From Candidatus Nitrosocosmicus sp. (lineage in GTDB: Archaea; Thermoproteota; Nitrososphaeria; Nitrososphaerales; Nitrososphaeraceae): a stretch of DNA of 64,000 bases. The stretch is from the NCBI GenBank assembly GCA_025934495.1, contig JAICXY010000004.1, positions 1-64,000 on the forward strand, in the 5' to 3' direction. The notes beneath the pieces were generated by a model, which did no database searches, had not been told where the DNA came from, and saw only the letters and a program-made list of their open reading frames with translations. Positions 19,240-29,039 of the stretch are shown here, in pieces (positions within the stretch are counted from its first letter, which is position 1; the number at the start of each line of letters is the position of its first letter). A program made the position numbers and the translations under genes.

Positions 19240-19363
19240 AACAATTACAATAATCAAATAACATTAAATATTTTTTCGCTTTATATAACAAAGGGAAAAG
19301 TTCTACATAACTCACTTCACTAAAACTAAATAAAGAAATAGAAATCTTAAGATAATGGTGGAG

Positions 19364-20629
19364 TAAAGAATTTCAGAAAAGTCTATTAAAATTAATAATA
19401 ATATAAAAAATGGAAATATAAAAGATATAGGAATAGATGGATCGAAGGAATCAGGTATAAATAAAATCAAGGATGCAAATATTGTAATTTACGGATTAAG
19501 TACTGAAGGATATGAAATAGCAAAACGAATATTACAAAATCACGCCAGAGTTGTAATAATTGATGAGAATTCGAGATTAGGGATTTTGTTGACCAGTAAA
19601 ATAGTAAAAGAATATCCTAACATAGCATTTTTAATGGAGGAAGAATTATTATTAAACTTAGAGCCATTTGATAAAGTCATAAGTAATGCACCAATCATTT
19701 TTTTTGCCCCCAGAATTAGAAAAACAAACTATGATGTAAAAAATGACATTATCCCAAAATTTAAGGAAATTATAGCTAATTTAAAAAAAAACACATCAAT
19801 AGTATTTAATATTCCTTTAGGAATTGGTGGTAATAATGAAATTATTTCATTGATAGAACATTTATCCGGTTTTACCGTAGGAACAGAAATTCATTATTAT
19901 TATAATCCCATTGATAAAATTAAAACAAATGAAATAATTGTAGGATCATATCAGCAAATAAATGATCCTTATTTTAATAGTATTATAAATTTAATATACA
20001 AGTACAATGTACAAAAGATAAAGACAGTAAGTATTTCATCTTCAGAGTTATTATATACAATAAATATCGTAAAGAGATATTCTAATCTCACATCAATCAA
20101 TGAAATCGCAAAGCTCAATAGGCTAAAGGAGATCAGAACAGAAATATCTCGAAACAATATTGAGCCAATCTATTTTGATGACATAGTAAACGGTTTATTT
20201 GATTTAAGAATTTTGAGTTTATCATTAACAAATTCCTCAGCTTTGGGATACATTGTAAATGGTACAATAAGGTCTATCGAAGGTTTTGTAAAAAGTCTTG
20301 TTGAAGAAATAAGAAGCCAATTAAAAGAGAGAGAGATAAAAGCGAGTAGAACAAAAGTTACCATATTATGGACTATCGATAATAATGAAATAAGAGGAGA
20401 TAAAACAATAATGCGAGATTTATTGAGATTAAAACTAATTGATTATATCGACGAAGTAGAAATACAAGATATTGAAAATTTTTTACCAAATATTGTAACA
20501 AGCATAATAATCACGTGCTCAAGTGAAGATCATAAAAAAATAATATCAAGAATAGCTGAGAGCCATCACCGCAATTATAAAATAATAATAGTTCCAGCTA
20601 ACACCTTTTTTAATACAATAGAAATATAA
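19364..20629 (+). CDS. UDP-sugar dehydrogenase-like protein, N-terminus without ordinary start
   Basis: The open frame from 19364 encodes a Rossmann start, NIVIYGLSTEGYEIAKRIL, then VVIIDENSRLG, clearly part of the protein. The rest resembles the nucleotide-sugar dehydrogenase fold: IVFNIPLGIGG, a central long helix around FDLRILSLSLTNSSALG, and a C-terminal NAD-like half (KVTILWTIDNNEIRGDK). No ATG/GTG/TTG precedes this in frame except ATG 19355, which is followed by a stop (TAA) three codons later. The first later start, TTG 19586, would cut off the Rossmann motif. The family's catalytic Cys motif is not obvious, so activity is uncertain. The context (acyltransferase, Gfo/Idh oxidoreductase) suggests acetamido-sugar synthesis. 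Confidence 0.65.
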
Positions 20630-20673
20630 TTTATGAAAATAATCCAAATATCGGATATTTATATACGGTGAAC

Positions 20674-21165
20674 TTAGGAATTCCAATTGTCCTTTTTTTT
20701 ATCATATTCTTCTCTGGAATATTTTACTATTGCAGGGTGTCCCATAACCACCACATTTGGAGGAACATCTTTTGTAACTACAGAAGCCATAGCAATAACG
20801 CTATTCTTGCCTATTTTTACTCCCGGTTTAAAAACAGATCTGCTACCAATGATCACGCCGTCTTCAACAATTACACCAATCATCTTTTTACTCATGGGAT
20901 ATGGATCATTTGTAAATGTTGTAGAGGGACCAATAAAAACATCGTTTCCAATCTCAGTAAGGGGTGGAATATAAACCGAACCTTCAATCCTACAATTGTT
21001 ACCAATTTTAACCCCATAATCAATATGGGTAAGAGATCCAATCATGACATTATTACCTATGTATGTATTTTCACCCACATATGCAAAATGCCATATTTTG
21101 ACATTTTCCCCTATTTTTGATTTAGGTGAAACAAAATTAATTACACGATTAATAGAACTTTCCAC
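20674..21165 (-). CDS. Hexapeptide-repeat acyltransferase, WbpD/WlbB-like
   Basis: A 163-residue left-handed beta-helix transferase. The hexapeptide register ([IV]-G-x4) runs throughout: KIGENVKIW, YIGNNVMIG, KIGNNCRIEG, EIGNDVFIG, then the acetyl-CoA-site segment FTNDPYPMSK and VKIGKNSVIAMASVVTKDV. The FTND and late GHPAIV motifs match UDP-2-acetamido-3-amino-2,3-dideoxyglucuronate N-acetyltransferases (WbpD). It probably acetylates the 3-amino group of a nucleotide sugar. It converges on the sugar dehydrogenase-like gene, leaving 44 bases between the stops. Confidence 0.88.
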   Translation of the reverse strand: MESSINRVINFVSPKSKIGENVKIWHFAYVGENTYIGNNVMIGSLTHIDYGVKIGNNCRIEGSVYIPPLTEIGNDVFIGPSTTFTNDPYPMSKKMIGVIVEDGVIIGSRSVFKPGVKIGKNSVIAMASVVTKDVPPNVVVMGHPAIVKYSREEYDKKKDNWNS

Positions 21166-21517
21166 TATTTGTTATCACTAGGATTACCAATATAAAAATC
21201 ATTATACAGTATACAGGATACTTACACTAGCATATTAAATTTCAAACATGTTCTTAATCATACTCTATATTGAAACATATGTAATAAATTATTTGAATCA
21301 TCAAATGCAGAGCAACCTTGCTTTTTGGTTCACCCATTGTTATGTAGTATTTGAATTTTGAAATATTTGATAATCGTTTTGTTTTACATCGATCTCAATG
21401 ACTATATAATAAAATAATGAAATAGATTTTTATTTATAGTTGTTTTAGTTTTCATAAACAATATGAAGAGACAATCCAATAAATAATGAGTAAAATATGA
21501 CAATTCGTTAAATCGAA

Positions 21518-22471
21518 TCAATACTCAAGATATACTGGAGCACCTGTATTGCTGGAAATAAGTGCAGCTTCTGCTATTTTTGTAACAGCACTGGCTTCTT
21601 CTGGAGTTACCAAAAATTTTGTTATTTTACCTGATAAAGCTTTAAGAAAATTTTCTAATTCGAGGGTCAAAGGTTCTTCAAAGGTTCTTCTTGGAATAAG
21701 AGTCTTATTCTCGTCATCTATTTTTATTTCCTGAGTTATAAAATCCCCTGTAATAATGCCTTCTGAACATACAGCGCTGAATCTTCTAACTTTTTTTGGA
21801 GTAATCCAGTTAGATGCAATAATTGCAACTTTTTGATTTTGAAACCCTAACATGATTGTAGCAAAATCTTCAGAAGAATGAAACTTTTTTCCAGAGCGAG
21901 CAAAAACAACTGTAGGCCTTGAATCAAAAATAAATAAAGCTGTATCGATATCGTGTACAGAAGTATCATAGATTATGCCTACATCTTTTATATGTAAAGG
22001 CATCCTATTCTCACGATGAAATTCCATCATCAATAATTCTCCATAGGTATTTTCTTCAATAATGTGTTTGAGATCCTGAATTGCAGGATTAAATCTTTCG
22101 ATATATCCAGTTGTCAATATTACTTTATATTGTTTTGACAATTTAGTTAATTCTTCACATTCCGCCGATGAAAATGATAATGGTTTTTCAACAAAAATAT
22201 TTATTTTGCGTCTTATAATTTTTTGTGCAATGGGAAAATGGGTTTTAGTAGGTGTGCAAACCAAACAGGCATCAAGACCCTGTTCTTTTTCAAGTAACTC
22301 ATCTAAACCAGAATAGCAATTTATTTTATATTTTTTTGAAATATGTTGGAGTCTATTTTCATCAGAATCGCACACTGCATATAAAACACCTAAATCATTT
22401 AATACACGAACGTGATTTTTTCCCCAGCCTCCGGTCCCGATTACTGCAAGTTTTAAATTATAATTATTCAT
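21518..22471 (-). CDS. Gfo/Idh/MocA oxidoreductase, WbpB-like
   Basis: A 317-residue NAD(P)-dependent sugar oxidoreductase. The Rossmann site is AVIGTGGWGKNHVRVL at residues 9-24. The catalytic-helix motif EKPLSFSS near residue 95 and the second-domain DTSVHDIDTALFI are typical of the family. With the WbpD-like acetyltransferase next door, a WbpB/WlbA role (oxidising the 3-position of a UDP-uronic acid before transamination) is the best guess. A dedicated WbpE aminotransferase is not seen. The gene stands alone on the strand, with about 350 bases to its left that hold no gene. Confidence 0.85.
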   Translation of the reverse strand: MNNYNLKLAVIGTGGWGKNHVRVLNDLGVLYAVCDSDENRLQHISKKYKINCYSGLDELLEKEQGLDACLVCTPTKTHFPIAQKIIRRKINIFVEKPLSFSSAECEELTKLSKQYKVILTTGYIERFNPAIQDLKHIIEENTYGELLMMEFHRENRMPLHIKDVGIIYDTSVHDIDTALFIFDSRPTVVFARSGKKFHSSEDFATIMLGFQNQKVAIIASNWITPKKVRRFSAVCSEGIITGDFITQEIKIDDENKTLIPRRTFEEPLTLELENFLKALSGKITKFLVTPEEASAVTKIAEAALISSNTGAPVYLEY

Positions 22472-22525
22472 TTACAATACACCAAATGATAAAAGAATTA
22501 CAAAACAAATAATCATTAAATATAT

Positions 22526-23443
22526 CTACCATACAGAAGTAAGCCAGTCTTTGTATTGATCAATTTTAGATAATACCAGGTTTTGATAAGAATCTGATAT
22601 CTGTTTTGTAATATTGCCGACCAAGCCATTCCCAATAACATGGTTATCAACACCTATAACAGATGTTATTTCAGCAGCTGTCCCTGTTACAAATATTTCA
22701 TCTGCAGAATACAATTCAGACCGTGTTATTGAACGTTCGATAACTTTATAGCCGAGATTCAGCGCGATTGTAATTGTTGCATCTCTAGTAATTCCCTCAA
22801 GAACAGAATCTGAGAGAGACGGGGTATAAATTTTATTTTTTCGTATAACAAAGATATTTTCGCCTGGCGCTTCGCTGACATTTCCATTATAATCTAACAA
22901 AATAGATTCATCATATCCATTTCTCTTGCATTCTTGGGTAGCTAATACAGAATTTAGGTAATTCCCTCCGGCTTTTGCCATAGGAGGAGTAGAATTCCCA
23001 TTAATTCGCCTCCAAGACGATATACAGGTTCTTATACCGCTTTCAGAGAAATAACGACTAAACGGAAATACAATTATGGCAAGGTGTGTGGGAGAATCTT
23101 TCGTAATATTCAAATCAATTCCATGTAATCCAACAAAAAGTAAAGGTCTAATATAACAAGACTGTTTAATATTATTTTTTCTTAACAATTCAATAACATA
23201 ATTGCATATTTCATCTACAGAATATTTTGAATTTATAGAATATGCCTCTGCAGATCGAATTAATCTTTGTATATGTTCTCTAAGTTGAAAAATGTACAAA
23301 TTATCCCCATTTGAATAACCTCTAATACCTTCAAAAACTGATGTTCCATAGTGCAATGCATGGGTCGTAATTGGCACAGTGACAGATTCCCAGGGTTTGA
23401 ATTCGCCATCAATCCAAATAAAATCAGCATTTTTAGTTTTCAT
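22526..23443 (-). CDS. ilvE: Branched-chain amino acid aminotransferase
   Basis: A class IV PLP aminotransferase of 305 residues (ATG 23443). Family signposts are FIWIDGEFKPW, HALHYGTSVFEGIRGY, the PLP-lysine motif KAGGNYLNSV near residue 157, and SEAPGENIFVIRKN followed by SVLEGITRD and GTAAEITSV. These form the class IV signature. It interconverts Leu/Ile/Val with their 2-oxo acids using glutamate. Length is normal. A D-amino acid transaminase or aminodeoxychorismate lyase is possible in this class but less like the sequence. Confidence 0.92.
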   Translation of the reverse strand: MKTKNADFIWIDGEFKPWESVTVPITTHALHYGTSVFEGIRGYSNGDNLYIFQLREHIQRLIRSAEAYSINSKYSVDEICNYVIELLRKNNIKQSCYIRPLLFVGLHGIDLNITKDSPTHLAIIVFPFSRYFSESGIRTCISSWRRINGNSTPPMAKAGGNYLNSVLATQECKRNGYDESILLDYNGNVSEAPGENIFVIRKNKIYTPSLSDSVLEGITRDATITIALNLGYKVIERSITRSELYSADEIFVTGTAAEITSVIGVDNHVIGNGLVGNITKQISDSYQNLVLSKIDQYKDWLTSVW

Positions 23444-23505
23444 AGATTTGCAAGTTTTTTACTAACATAAAAGTGTTAAATTATAATTTTCTTAATATAT
23501 AAAAA

Positions 23506-24162
23506 TTAGATAAAACCGTCTTTGGGAAATTTCATTCCAAGCACGCGTATAGTTTCATCAGTAGAAGTTGAAAAATGTTCAATAACACTCCAGTTATCTT
23601 TAATCACATTGCACACTTTCGATGAAACAAAATTATTCCATTCTAAATCTAAGTTTGTGGACCCGGATAACATTTTGTACGATAGAGCAGAACGGTATAA
23701 TAGATTTTTTACATTTGTAGAAGAAATACTTTGTCTATTGGCTTGTACTGGTCTGAATCCAAAAAGCTTTAATAGGATCCTTTCGATTCTATCGCCAGTA
23801 TAAGTAATAAAATCAGATTCTCTGACACTTGAAATAATATTCTTTCTTAACTTTTGAGAAGGACGAGAGATAAAAGGGGGAAGATATTTTATATATGGAG
23901 AAAAAAAGGTATAGTTTTCCATAATGCGAATATCCTCATTATAATCAAATGATTCAAGAATCATTTGTTTCCGAATTTCAAAAGAAAAAGGAAAGCTCCT
24001 GGTAGTCACTTCTTTTTTATTTTTAAAAAATCTAACTGGGAAAATATAAACTGTATAATATTCTAATAATTTCCGTATTATTTCCTCATGCGAAAGTGTT
24101 AGAGGATTTAAATGAGCTAAAAATATTGCGGCCGTATTTTTTAAATTTGTGCCTTTTTCCAT
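23506..24162 (-). CDS. Nucleotidyltransferase-like protein (NMN adenylyltransferase fold)
   Basis: A 218-residue protein with a cytidylyltransferase/NadM-type start: AAIFLAHLNPLTLSHEEII, where HLNPLTLSH replaces the usual HxGH region of this superfamily. Near residue 155 it has QSISSTNVKNLL, matching the ISSTxxR-like second motif. The middle carries VRFFKNKKEVTTRSFPFSFEIR, with several basic residues fitting phosphate binding. The reaction is probably adenylyl or cytidylyl transfer, but the degenerate HxGH means the substrate and even activity are uncertain. It sits between ilvE and alba on the same strand. Confidence 0.65.
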   Translation of the reverse strand: MEKGTNLKNTAAIFLAHLNPLTLSHEEIIRKLLEYYTVYIFPVRFFKNKKEVTTRSFPFSFEIRKQMILESFDYNEDIRIMENYTFFSPYIKYLPPFISRPSQKLRKNIISSVRESDFITYTGDRIERILLKLFGFRPVQANRQSISSTNVKNLLYRSALSYKMLSGSTNLDLEWNNFVSSKVCNVIKDNWSVIEHFSTSTDETIRVLGMKFPKDGFI

Positions 24163-24199
24163 AATACAAAAGGAGAGATATTAAAAACTTTTTGGATAT

Positions 24200-24526
24200 T
24201 TATGCACGTCTTTTGATCTGTATTTCTATTGTCGAAACATTTCTTGTTCTTCCATCTTCAGCTTGAACTGTTTCTGATCCAATTATGATATCACCGATTG
24301 AATAACCTGCATTTTCCATCCTTTTTAATATTATTTGAGATACATCCACAGCTCGTCCAATGCTCAGACCCCTTGCTTTAATAGTTACAGAAGGTTGATT
24401 TGCTAATTGAATTAGTGTTGAAGTCACATATGCCATTAAGGGTTTCTTTCCTATATATATGGAGTCTCTTGTAGGGTTATTTTCTTTATTTTGTTGATTA
24501 GGTTGTGATTGTACTTCTGACATCAA
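24200..24526 (-). CDS. albA: DNA/RNA-binding protein Alba
   Basis: A 108-residue Alba-family chromatin protein. After a short polar tail the fold begins at IYIGKKPLMAYVTSTLIQL, followed by VTIKARGLSIGRAVDVSQII and the beta-hairpin region with RTRNVSTIEIQIKRR. The KKP segment contains the lysine that is acetylated in Sulfolobus Alba. It coats DNA and/or RNA as a dimer. Length and motifs are normal. Confidence 0.95.
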   Translation of the reverse strand: MMSEVQSQPNQQNKENNPTRDSIYIGKKPLMAYVTSTLIQLANQPSVTIKARGLSIGRAVDVSQIILKRMENAGYSIGDIIIGSETVQAEDGRTRNVSTIEIQIKRRA

Positions 24527-24622
24527 TACAATTAATTTGAGAGGATAATTTAAATCTAAGATTTTTAAAGAATTCGGTTTCTTATCTTATTTCTTTTTTC
24601 CTTCCATCATAATAAATATATT

Positions 24623-26125
24623 TTATGGAATATCGATAATGTTTTTTTCAACCGCTAGTTTTAGATCATTTATTTTATTTTTAAGTGAATCTATTCGCAA
24701 ATTAATTTTTTTTTGATATTCATTCATCTTTATGTTTAAAAATAAAATCATTGCCAATTGTTCGTTTTTATTTGGTGAGCCTTTAGTAATTCTATAATTA
24801 ATGGAATTTTCTGGAGTAATATCTTTAATCAAAAAATAAATCTCTTCAGAAGTAATTCCATATTTTAACAAATCCGTATCAGATAAAACTTGAGAAATAT
24901 CGTCGGTACTTAATAATTTAAGTGGAATATTGCCTTTTTTAACCGCACAATCAACAAGTCCACCAACTAATTTATGAGCATGTCTAAACGAAATTTCTTT
25001 CCTCTTAATTAATTGTTCAGCTATATCAAGAGAAATCGCATAACTTTCCGATGAAATTTTGTGCATTCTTTTTTTGTCTATATTAATGGTTTTGATTATT
25101 CCATCTGTTATCAACAAAGAATCTTCAACTATTAAAGATATTTTCCATAATGGAGATTTGATTTCCTGTAAATCTCTGCTATAACCCGATGGAAGACCTT
25201 TTATAATTGAAGAAATAGATTGAAAAATGCCACTAGCTAACCCAGTTTTTCCACGTATTATTTCCAGTGGATCAGGATTTTTTTTTTGAGGCATAACAGA
25301 AGACGAAGAACTAAACTTGTCGTCTAAATAGATAAAACCAAATTCAGAAGTAGACCAAATTATAAAATCTTCAGATATCTTACAGATATTTAACATACAT
25401 ATCAAACAATTTGATGCAAATTCAATCAACGTATCACGCGAACTTGTTGCATCTATGCTATTATATATTAAATCCGAGAATCCCAACATTGAGGAAACTC
25501 TTTCTCGATCAATATCTATACTGCTACCTCCAATAGCACATGCCCCTAAAGGAGAACAATTAATCCTATCATATAATTCAAAAAATCGATCAAAATCCCT
25601 AATTAATGAATAAGCATATGATAATAGATAATGAGAAAAAACGCCTAATTGTGCATGTTGTAAATGAGTATACATTGGCATAATAGAATTAACATTTTCC
25701 TCTGCTCGTTTAACTAGAGAAGTAATTACATTTAACAAATTTTTACAAATATTATTTATATCATCCCGTACTTTCATCCGCATATCTAAAACGACCTGAT
25801 CGTTTCTGGATCGAGCAGTATGCATTTTTCCTCCAGATTCCATATCAGTCATTTTAATAATCGCCGACTCAACTAATTCGTGTATATCTTCAGAATTGGA
25901 ATTTCCAAATTCTTTTAGTAACTCTGCATCTTTCAATAAACTATCCGTACTCTTTAATATTTTTTTTAATTCATTTTTTGTTAATATGCCAACTTCATAT
26001 AACATTATAACGTGAGCTTGGCTTCCTAAAATATCATAATAAAACAATATGCGATCATCATATACAGAAGATAAAAAAGAGAGTGCAGAATCATCCAAAT
26101 TTCCATGTGGTCTTGATCTATACAT
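24623..26125 (-). CDS. argH: Argininosuccinate lyase
   Basis: A 500-residue fumarase/aspartase-superfamily enzyme that splits argininosuccinate into arginine and fumarate. Visible motifs are HTARSRNDQVVLDMR, MYTHLQHAQLGVFSHYLL with the catalytic His, and the superfamily signature SSSVMPQKKNPDPLE near residue 275. The C-terminal part shows the long helices with KRKEISFRHAHKLVG. Start ATG at 26125 gives MYRSRPHGN. It diverges from the DUF59 gene, and the 80-base gap holds both promoters. Confidence 0.95.
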   Translation of the reverse strand: MYRSRPHGNLDDSALSFLSSVYDDRILFYYDILGSQAHVIMLYEVGILTKNELKKILKSTDSLLKDAELLKEFGNSNSEDIHELVESAIIKMTDMESGGKMHTARSRNDQVVLDMRMKVRDDINNICKNLLNVITSLVKRAEENVNSIMPMYTHLQHAQLGVFSHYLLSYAYSLIRDFDRFFELYDRINCSPLGACAIGGSSIDIDRERVSSMLGFSDLIYNSIDATSSRDTLIEFASNCLICMLNICKISEDFIIWSTSEFGFIYLDDKFSSSSSVMPQKKNPDPLEIIRGKTGLASGIFQSISSIIKGLPSGYSRDLQEIKSPLWKISLIVEDSLLITDGIIKTINIDKKRMHKISSESYAISLDIAEQLIKRKEISFRHAHKLVGGLVDCAVKKGNIPLKLLSTDDISQVLSDTDLLKYGITSEEIYFLIKDITPENSINYRITKGSPNKNEQLAMILFLNIKMNEYQKKINLRIDSLKNKINDLKLAVEKNIIDIP

Positions 26126-26205
26126 AAAAAATTTTTACTCTATAAGCTATATTAATAATTTTTAATATAAATAATTAATAAATACTAAGATAACAATATA
26201 CAATT

Positions 26206-26586
26206 ATGTCTCAAGATTTACAACTTACAAGGCGTCAGATATTTGAAGAACTAACCAAAATAGTAGATCCAGAAATAGGAGTATCAATTATGGAATTAGA
26301 ATTGATAGATAAAGTGGACATTGATCAGGGAAAAGTGAACGTGGATCTACACCTTACCAGCCCATTTTGTCCAGCAGTTTTTGGTTTCAAAATAGCTCAA
26401 GACGTAAAAGACAATATACACAAGGTTGAAGGCATTGAAGAAGTAAAAGTAAATGTAAGCAACCATTTCATGGCTGAAGCAATAAACAAGCAAGTTAATG
26501 ATAGTAAGCCTCCCAAATCATTATCAACAACAGAAGGTACAGATACATCTACAGCAGTAGCAAATTCTAGTTCCGATTCAAAATAA
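26206..26586 (+). CDS. DUF59/MIP18-family Fe-S assembly protein
   Basis: A 126-residue protein whose first 90 residues form a DUF59 domain: EELTKIVDPEIGVSIMELELID, then VDLHLTSPFCPAVFG with the conserved Cys, and a C-terminal VEGIEEVKVNV strand. Relatives (SufT, PaaD, MIP18) help load iron-sulphur clusters. The last 30 residues are a Ser/Thr-rich tail of low complexity. It is divergent from argH. The nearby iron-sulphur succinate dehydrogenase is a possible client, but this is only proximity. Confidence 0.85.
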   Translation: MSQDLQLTRRQIFEELTKIVDPEIGVSIMELELIDKVDIDQGKVNVDLHLTSPFCPAVFGFKIAQDVKDNIHKVEGIEEVKVNVSNHFMAEAINKQVNDSKPPKSLSTTEGTDTSTAVANSSSDSK

Positions 26587-26929
26587 GGTATTATATACAG
26601 ATTAAATAAAGAAACTGGTCTTCAGGAATTAGAAAAACAAATACTACATAACTTATAAAAATAATTCTTAAGTTAATGGTTTCTTTGTTGTTGGCTAATT
26701 AAGATATATAAAATAAGAAAAAGAACAAAAATTGAATTTATCTTTTTCTGACATTTTATCAAGAAAACGTCAAATAACATTCCAAATTTGTTATAGAAAG
26801 CCCTATGATATAAATTGGAAATCAATACAAAAAGACACATTAAAACATTCTTTTTATAAGGTGATAAATATAAGAATCTAGTTGATGAAACTATCAAAAT
26901 AGGATGGTTCTTAATCAATATACCCCCAC
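26587..26929. other. Intergenic, possible IS end, no gene supported
   Basis: The only hint of structure is cttaagttaa near 26668, which resembles the inner part of the IS6 terminal repeat seen elsewhere in the window. No reliable gene is visible. Confidence 0.35.
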
Positions 26930-27240
26930 GGTGGACATAAAATTGGATCAGAAAGTATGGCGATTCAACTATAGTGTTATCAAATGAGCGAAATATGATA
27001 TGAATATAAATACAACTACAGATTTACCGGCTACTGAAAATAAATTATCACACCTATTTTTTGTATATACAAGAATGAGCAAAACAGTGGTGAAAGAATA
27101 ATGCAAATAAAGATCGAACAGAAGTTATGATGATGATTATTTTGCATGTAGCCGAAAATAGAAATGCAGCCATATCACGAAAACAATAGTGAATTTGTTT
27201 GTAGCGAGTATTACAACAAAAGAATATAATTACTCAACTT
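26930..27240 (+). mobile_element. Degenerate IS6-family transposase fragment
   Basis: The plus strand, read across several frameshifts, follows the IS6 transposase order seen in the better copies. KIGSES-like sequence appears near 26940, SNERNM near 26975, a KDRTE-like stretch near 27110, DDYFACSRK near 27130, and NLFVASITTKEY near 27190-27225. Terminal repeats are no longer clear. This is an old, dead copy downstream of sdhB. Confidence 0.55.
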
Positions 27241-27279
27241 TATAGAGGCAAATGAACTTATTTAAAAAATATGTTGTAA

Positions 27280-28059
27280 TTATTCTTTATTTTTTGCTCT
27301 TAGATTTGCAACCTTTTTATCATTTTTTGAAAATCCCATCATATGACCTTTAAGAAGTTGTATACCTAATGCGGGATCAACGCCCTTTGGACATACAGCA
27401 CTACATGATCCTGCAAAATGGCACCTCCAAATTCCATGTCTTTCATCAAGTATATTGAACCTAGTTGATTTATCATTATCCCTATTGTCTGCAATATATC
27501 GATAAGTTTGGGACAAAGCTTGAGGTCCAGGAAAACTGGGATCCGTTGCCACTGTAGGACATGCAGAATAGCATAAGCCACATTTTATACAATATGAAAA
27601 TTGTAGATAATCATCAACTTCTTTTGGACTTTGTTCAAATTCGACAAGATCATCTTTATCTTTAATATCGAGAGGAACAAGATCATTATGAATAAACGGT
27701 TCTATCTTTTTATGATGGTCAAAGAATTGAGAAAAATCAGTAACTAAATCACGTATTCTAGGGAAATTTGATAGAGGTTCGCAAACTATGACGTCTTTAT
27801 TTAATTCAGATATTTTTGTATAACAAGCTAAACTAGGTCTACCATTTATTTTCATACCGCACGATCCGCAAGAGGCCATTCTGCAAGAATAACGAATTCC
27901 TACACTAGTATCAGAATAACTTTTTACATGTAATAAAGCATCTAAAACAGTGGTCCAACGGTTAACAGGTACTTCAAACTCATCATAATGCGAGGACTCA
28001 TTTTTGTTATAATTGGTCCGAAATACTTTTAAAACAACTTTTTTATTTTCTTCACCCAT
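27280..28059 (-). CDS. sdhB: Succinate dehydrogenase iron-sulphur subunit
   Basis: A 259-residue SdhB. The [2Fe-2S] ligands lie in RYSCRMASCGSCGMK and the later SLACY. The [4Fe-4S] set is CIKCGLCYSACP and the third cluster is CHFAGSCSAVCPKGVDP. These carry electrons from the flavin subunit towards the membrane quinone site. It is the last gene of a four-gene sdhACDB operon on the minus strand. Length and cluster spacing are normal. Confidence 0.95.
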   Translation of the reverse strand: MGEENKKVVLKVFRTNYNKNESSHYDEFEVPVNRWTTVLDALLHVKSYSDTSVGIRYSCRMASCGSCGMKINGRPSLACYTKISELNKDVIVCEPLSNFPRIRDLVTDFSQFFDHHKKIEPFIHNDLVPLDIKDKDDLVEFEQSPKEVDDYLQFSYCIKCGLCYSACPTVATDPSFPGPQALSQTYRYIADNRDNDKSTRFNILDERHGIWRCHFAGSCSAVCPKGVDPALGIQLLKGHMMGFSKNDKKVANLRAKNKE

Positions 28060-28130
28060 TTTTAAACACCTAAATTATTATTCAATACCCGTAGCCCATT
28101 AATTCATTCAAATAACTTTTATTCACCATA

Positions 28131-28502
28131 TCATAATCCACTTGCAATAACAATTGTTCTTGTACCATAGGCTATTATACCAATCATAGATATTAACACC
28201 AATATAGTTATTGTGGATTCCCATCTAGAGGATTGCTTGAGTTCGATTAAAATAATCCTCAATCCATTGAAACCGTGAATAGATATCAGAACTAATATGG
28301 ATTCTAAAAGCAATGCATAAAATATATTATGATAATTAGATATTACATTTTGATAAAGTAAACTTTGGCCAAATGGCATAATAAGCCTAAATAAAATATG
28401 AATGGCAACAGCAAATAAAGACACAATTCCAGTTAAATAATGAATTTTCATTATTTGGCTTTCGCGCAATCTTAATGACGCCATATTAAAATTTACTCCC
28501 AT
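28131..28502 (-). CDS. sdhD: Succinate dehydrogenase membrane subunit (SdhD position)
   Basis: A 123-residue hydrophobic protein with three membrane helices (about residues 20-42, 55-82 and 95-118). His and Arg residues near the helix ends (IHILFRLIM, HGFNGLRIIL) could serve haem or quinone binding. Its identity is mainly inferred from position between sdhC and sdhB and from topology. Small anchor subunits are poorly conserved in sequence. Confidence 0.82.
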   Translation of the reverse strand: MGVNFNMASLRLRESQIMKIHYLTGIVSLFAVAIHILFRLIMPFGQSLLYQNVISNYHNIFYALLLESILVLISIHGFNGLRIILIELKQSSRWESTITILVLISMIGIIAYGTRTIVIASGL

Positions 28503-28571
28503 TAGAATTCTTCAAATTAATAATACACATATCCATTTATACCATCTACTCCTTTACCTTTGACTTTACCT

Positions 28572-29039
28572 TTAGCCACCTTGGCCAAACAGAACCATTC
28601 CACCATATAACATAGCAATACATGCTAGCAATATGGCAACCCAGATACCAGATTTTTGTTTGTAATTTAAAGATGCGGCATGGTATGGATAATCCGGTCT
28701 CCCTGGTTTTCCTAAACCTTTGCCTGATTCAGTAAAAATAAGACGTATCCCGTTAACGGTATGAAAAGTACTTGCGCCTATAACAAACAACAGAAATAGG
28801 TGACCACCAAGTGTTTGAGTTAACTGTAGCATGCTATTCCATGCATTAATTCCATTTGTTAGTGAGCTAGTTTCATATACATGCCCAATAAAATAAATTA
28901 ATAATCCTAAACCGGTTAAACGTTGAAGCCAATAGGATACTCGTTCCCAGCCATATCGTGTTGGATTAAGCCAGCCTCTTATACCTTCACGTCCAGACGT
29001 AGTCATTGTAAAATCTTTATTATCGGGAACATTATTCAT
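28572..29039 (-). CDS. sdhC: Succinate dehydrogenase cytochrome b subunit
   Basis: A 155-residue membrane anchor with three helices: VSYWLQRLTGLGLLIYFIGH, HLFLLFVIGASTFHTVNG and VAILLACIAMLYGGMV. The His residues in FIGHV and FHTVNG are the likely haem b ligands, as in SdhC. Its start ATG 29039 directly follows the sdhA stop, so translation is probably coupled. The first 30 residues are polar and cytoplasmic. Confidence 0.9.
   Translation of the reverse strand: MNNVPDNKDFTMTTSGREGIRGWLNPTRYGWERVSYWLQRLTGLGLLIYFIGHVYETSSLTNGINAWNSMLQLTQTLGGHLFLLFVIGASTFHTVNGIRLIFTESGKGLGKPGRPDYPYHAASLNYKQKSGIWVAILLACIAMLYGGMVLFGQGG

Noticed and set aside
20668-21120. 150-aa and 95-aa plus-strand frames opposite the acyltransferase
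   Set aside because: They are antisense to a clear hexapeptide-repeat gene. Their repeated pattern simply mirrors the hexapeptide codons.
26673-26918. 81-aa hydrophobic minus-strand frame
   Set aside because: It lies in A/T-rich spacer beside an IS6 relic. Hydrophobicity is expected from T-rich codons, and no start context or domain supports it.
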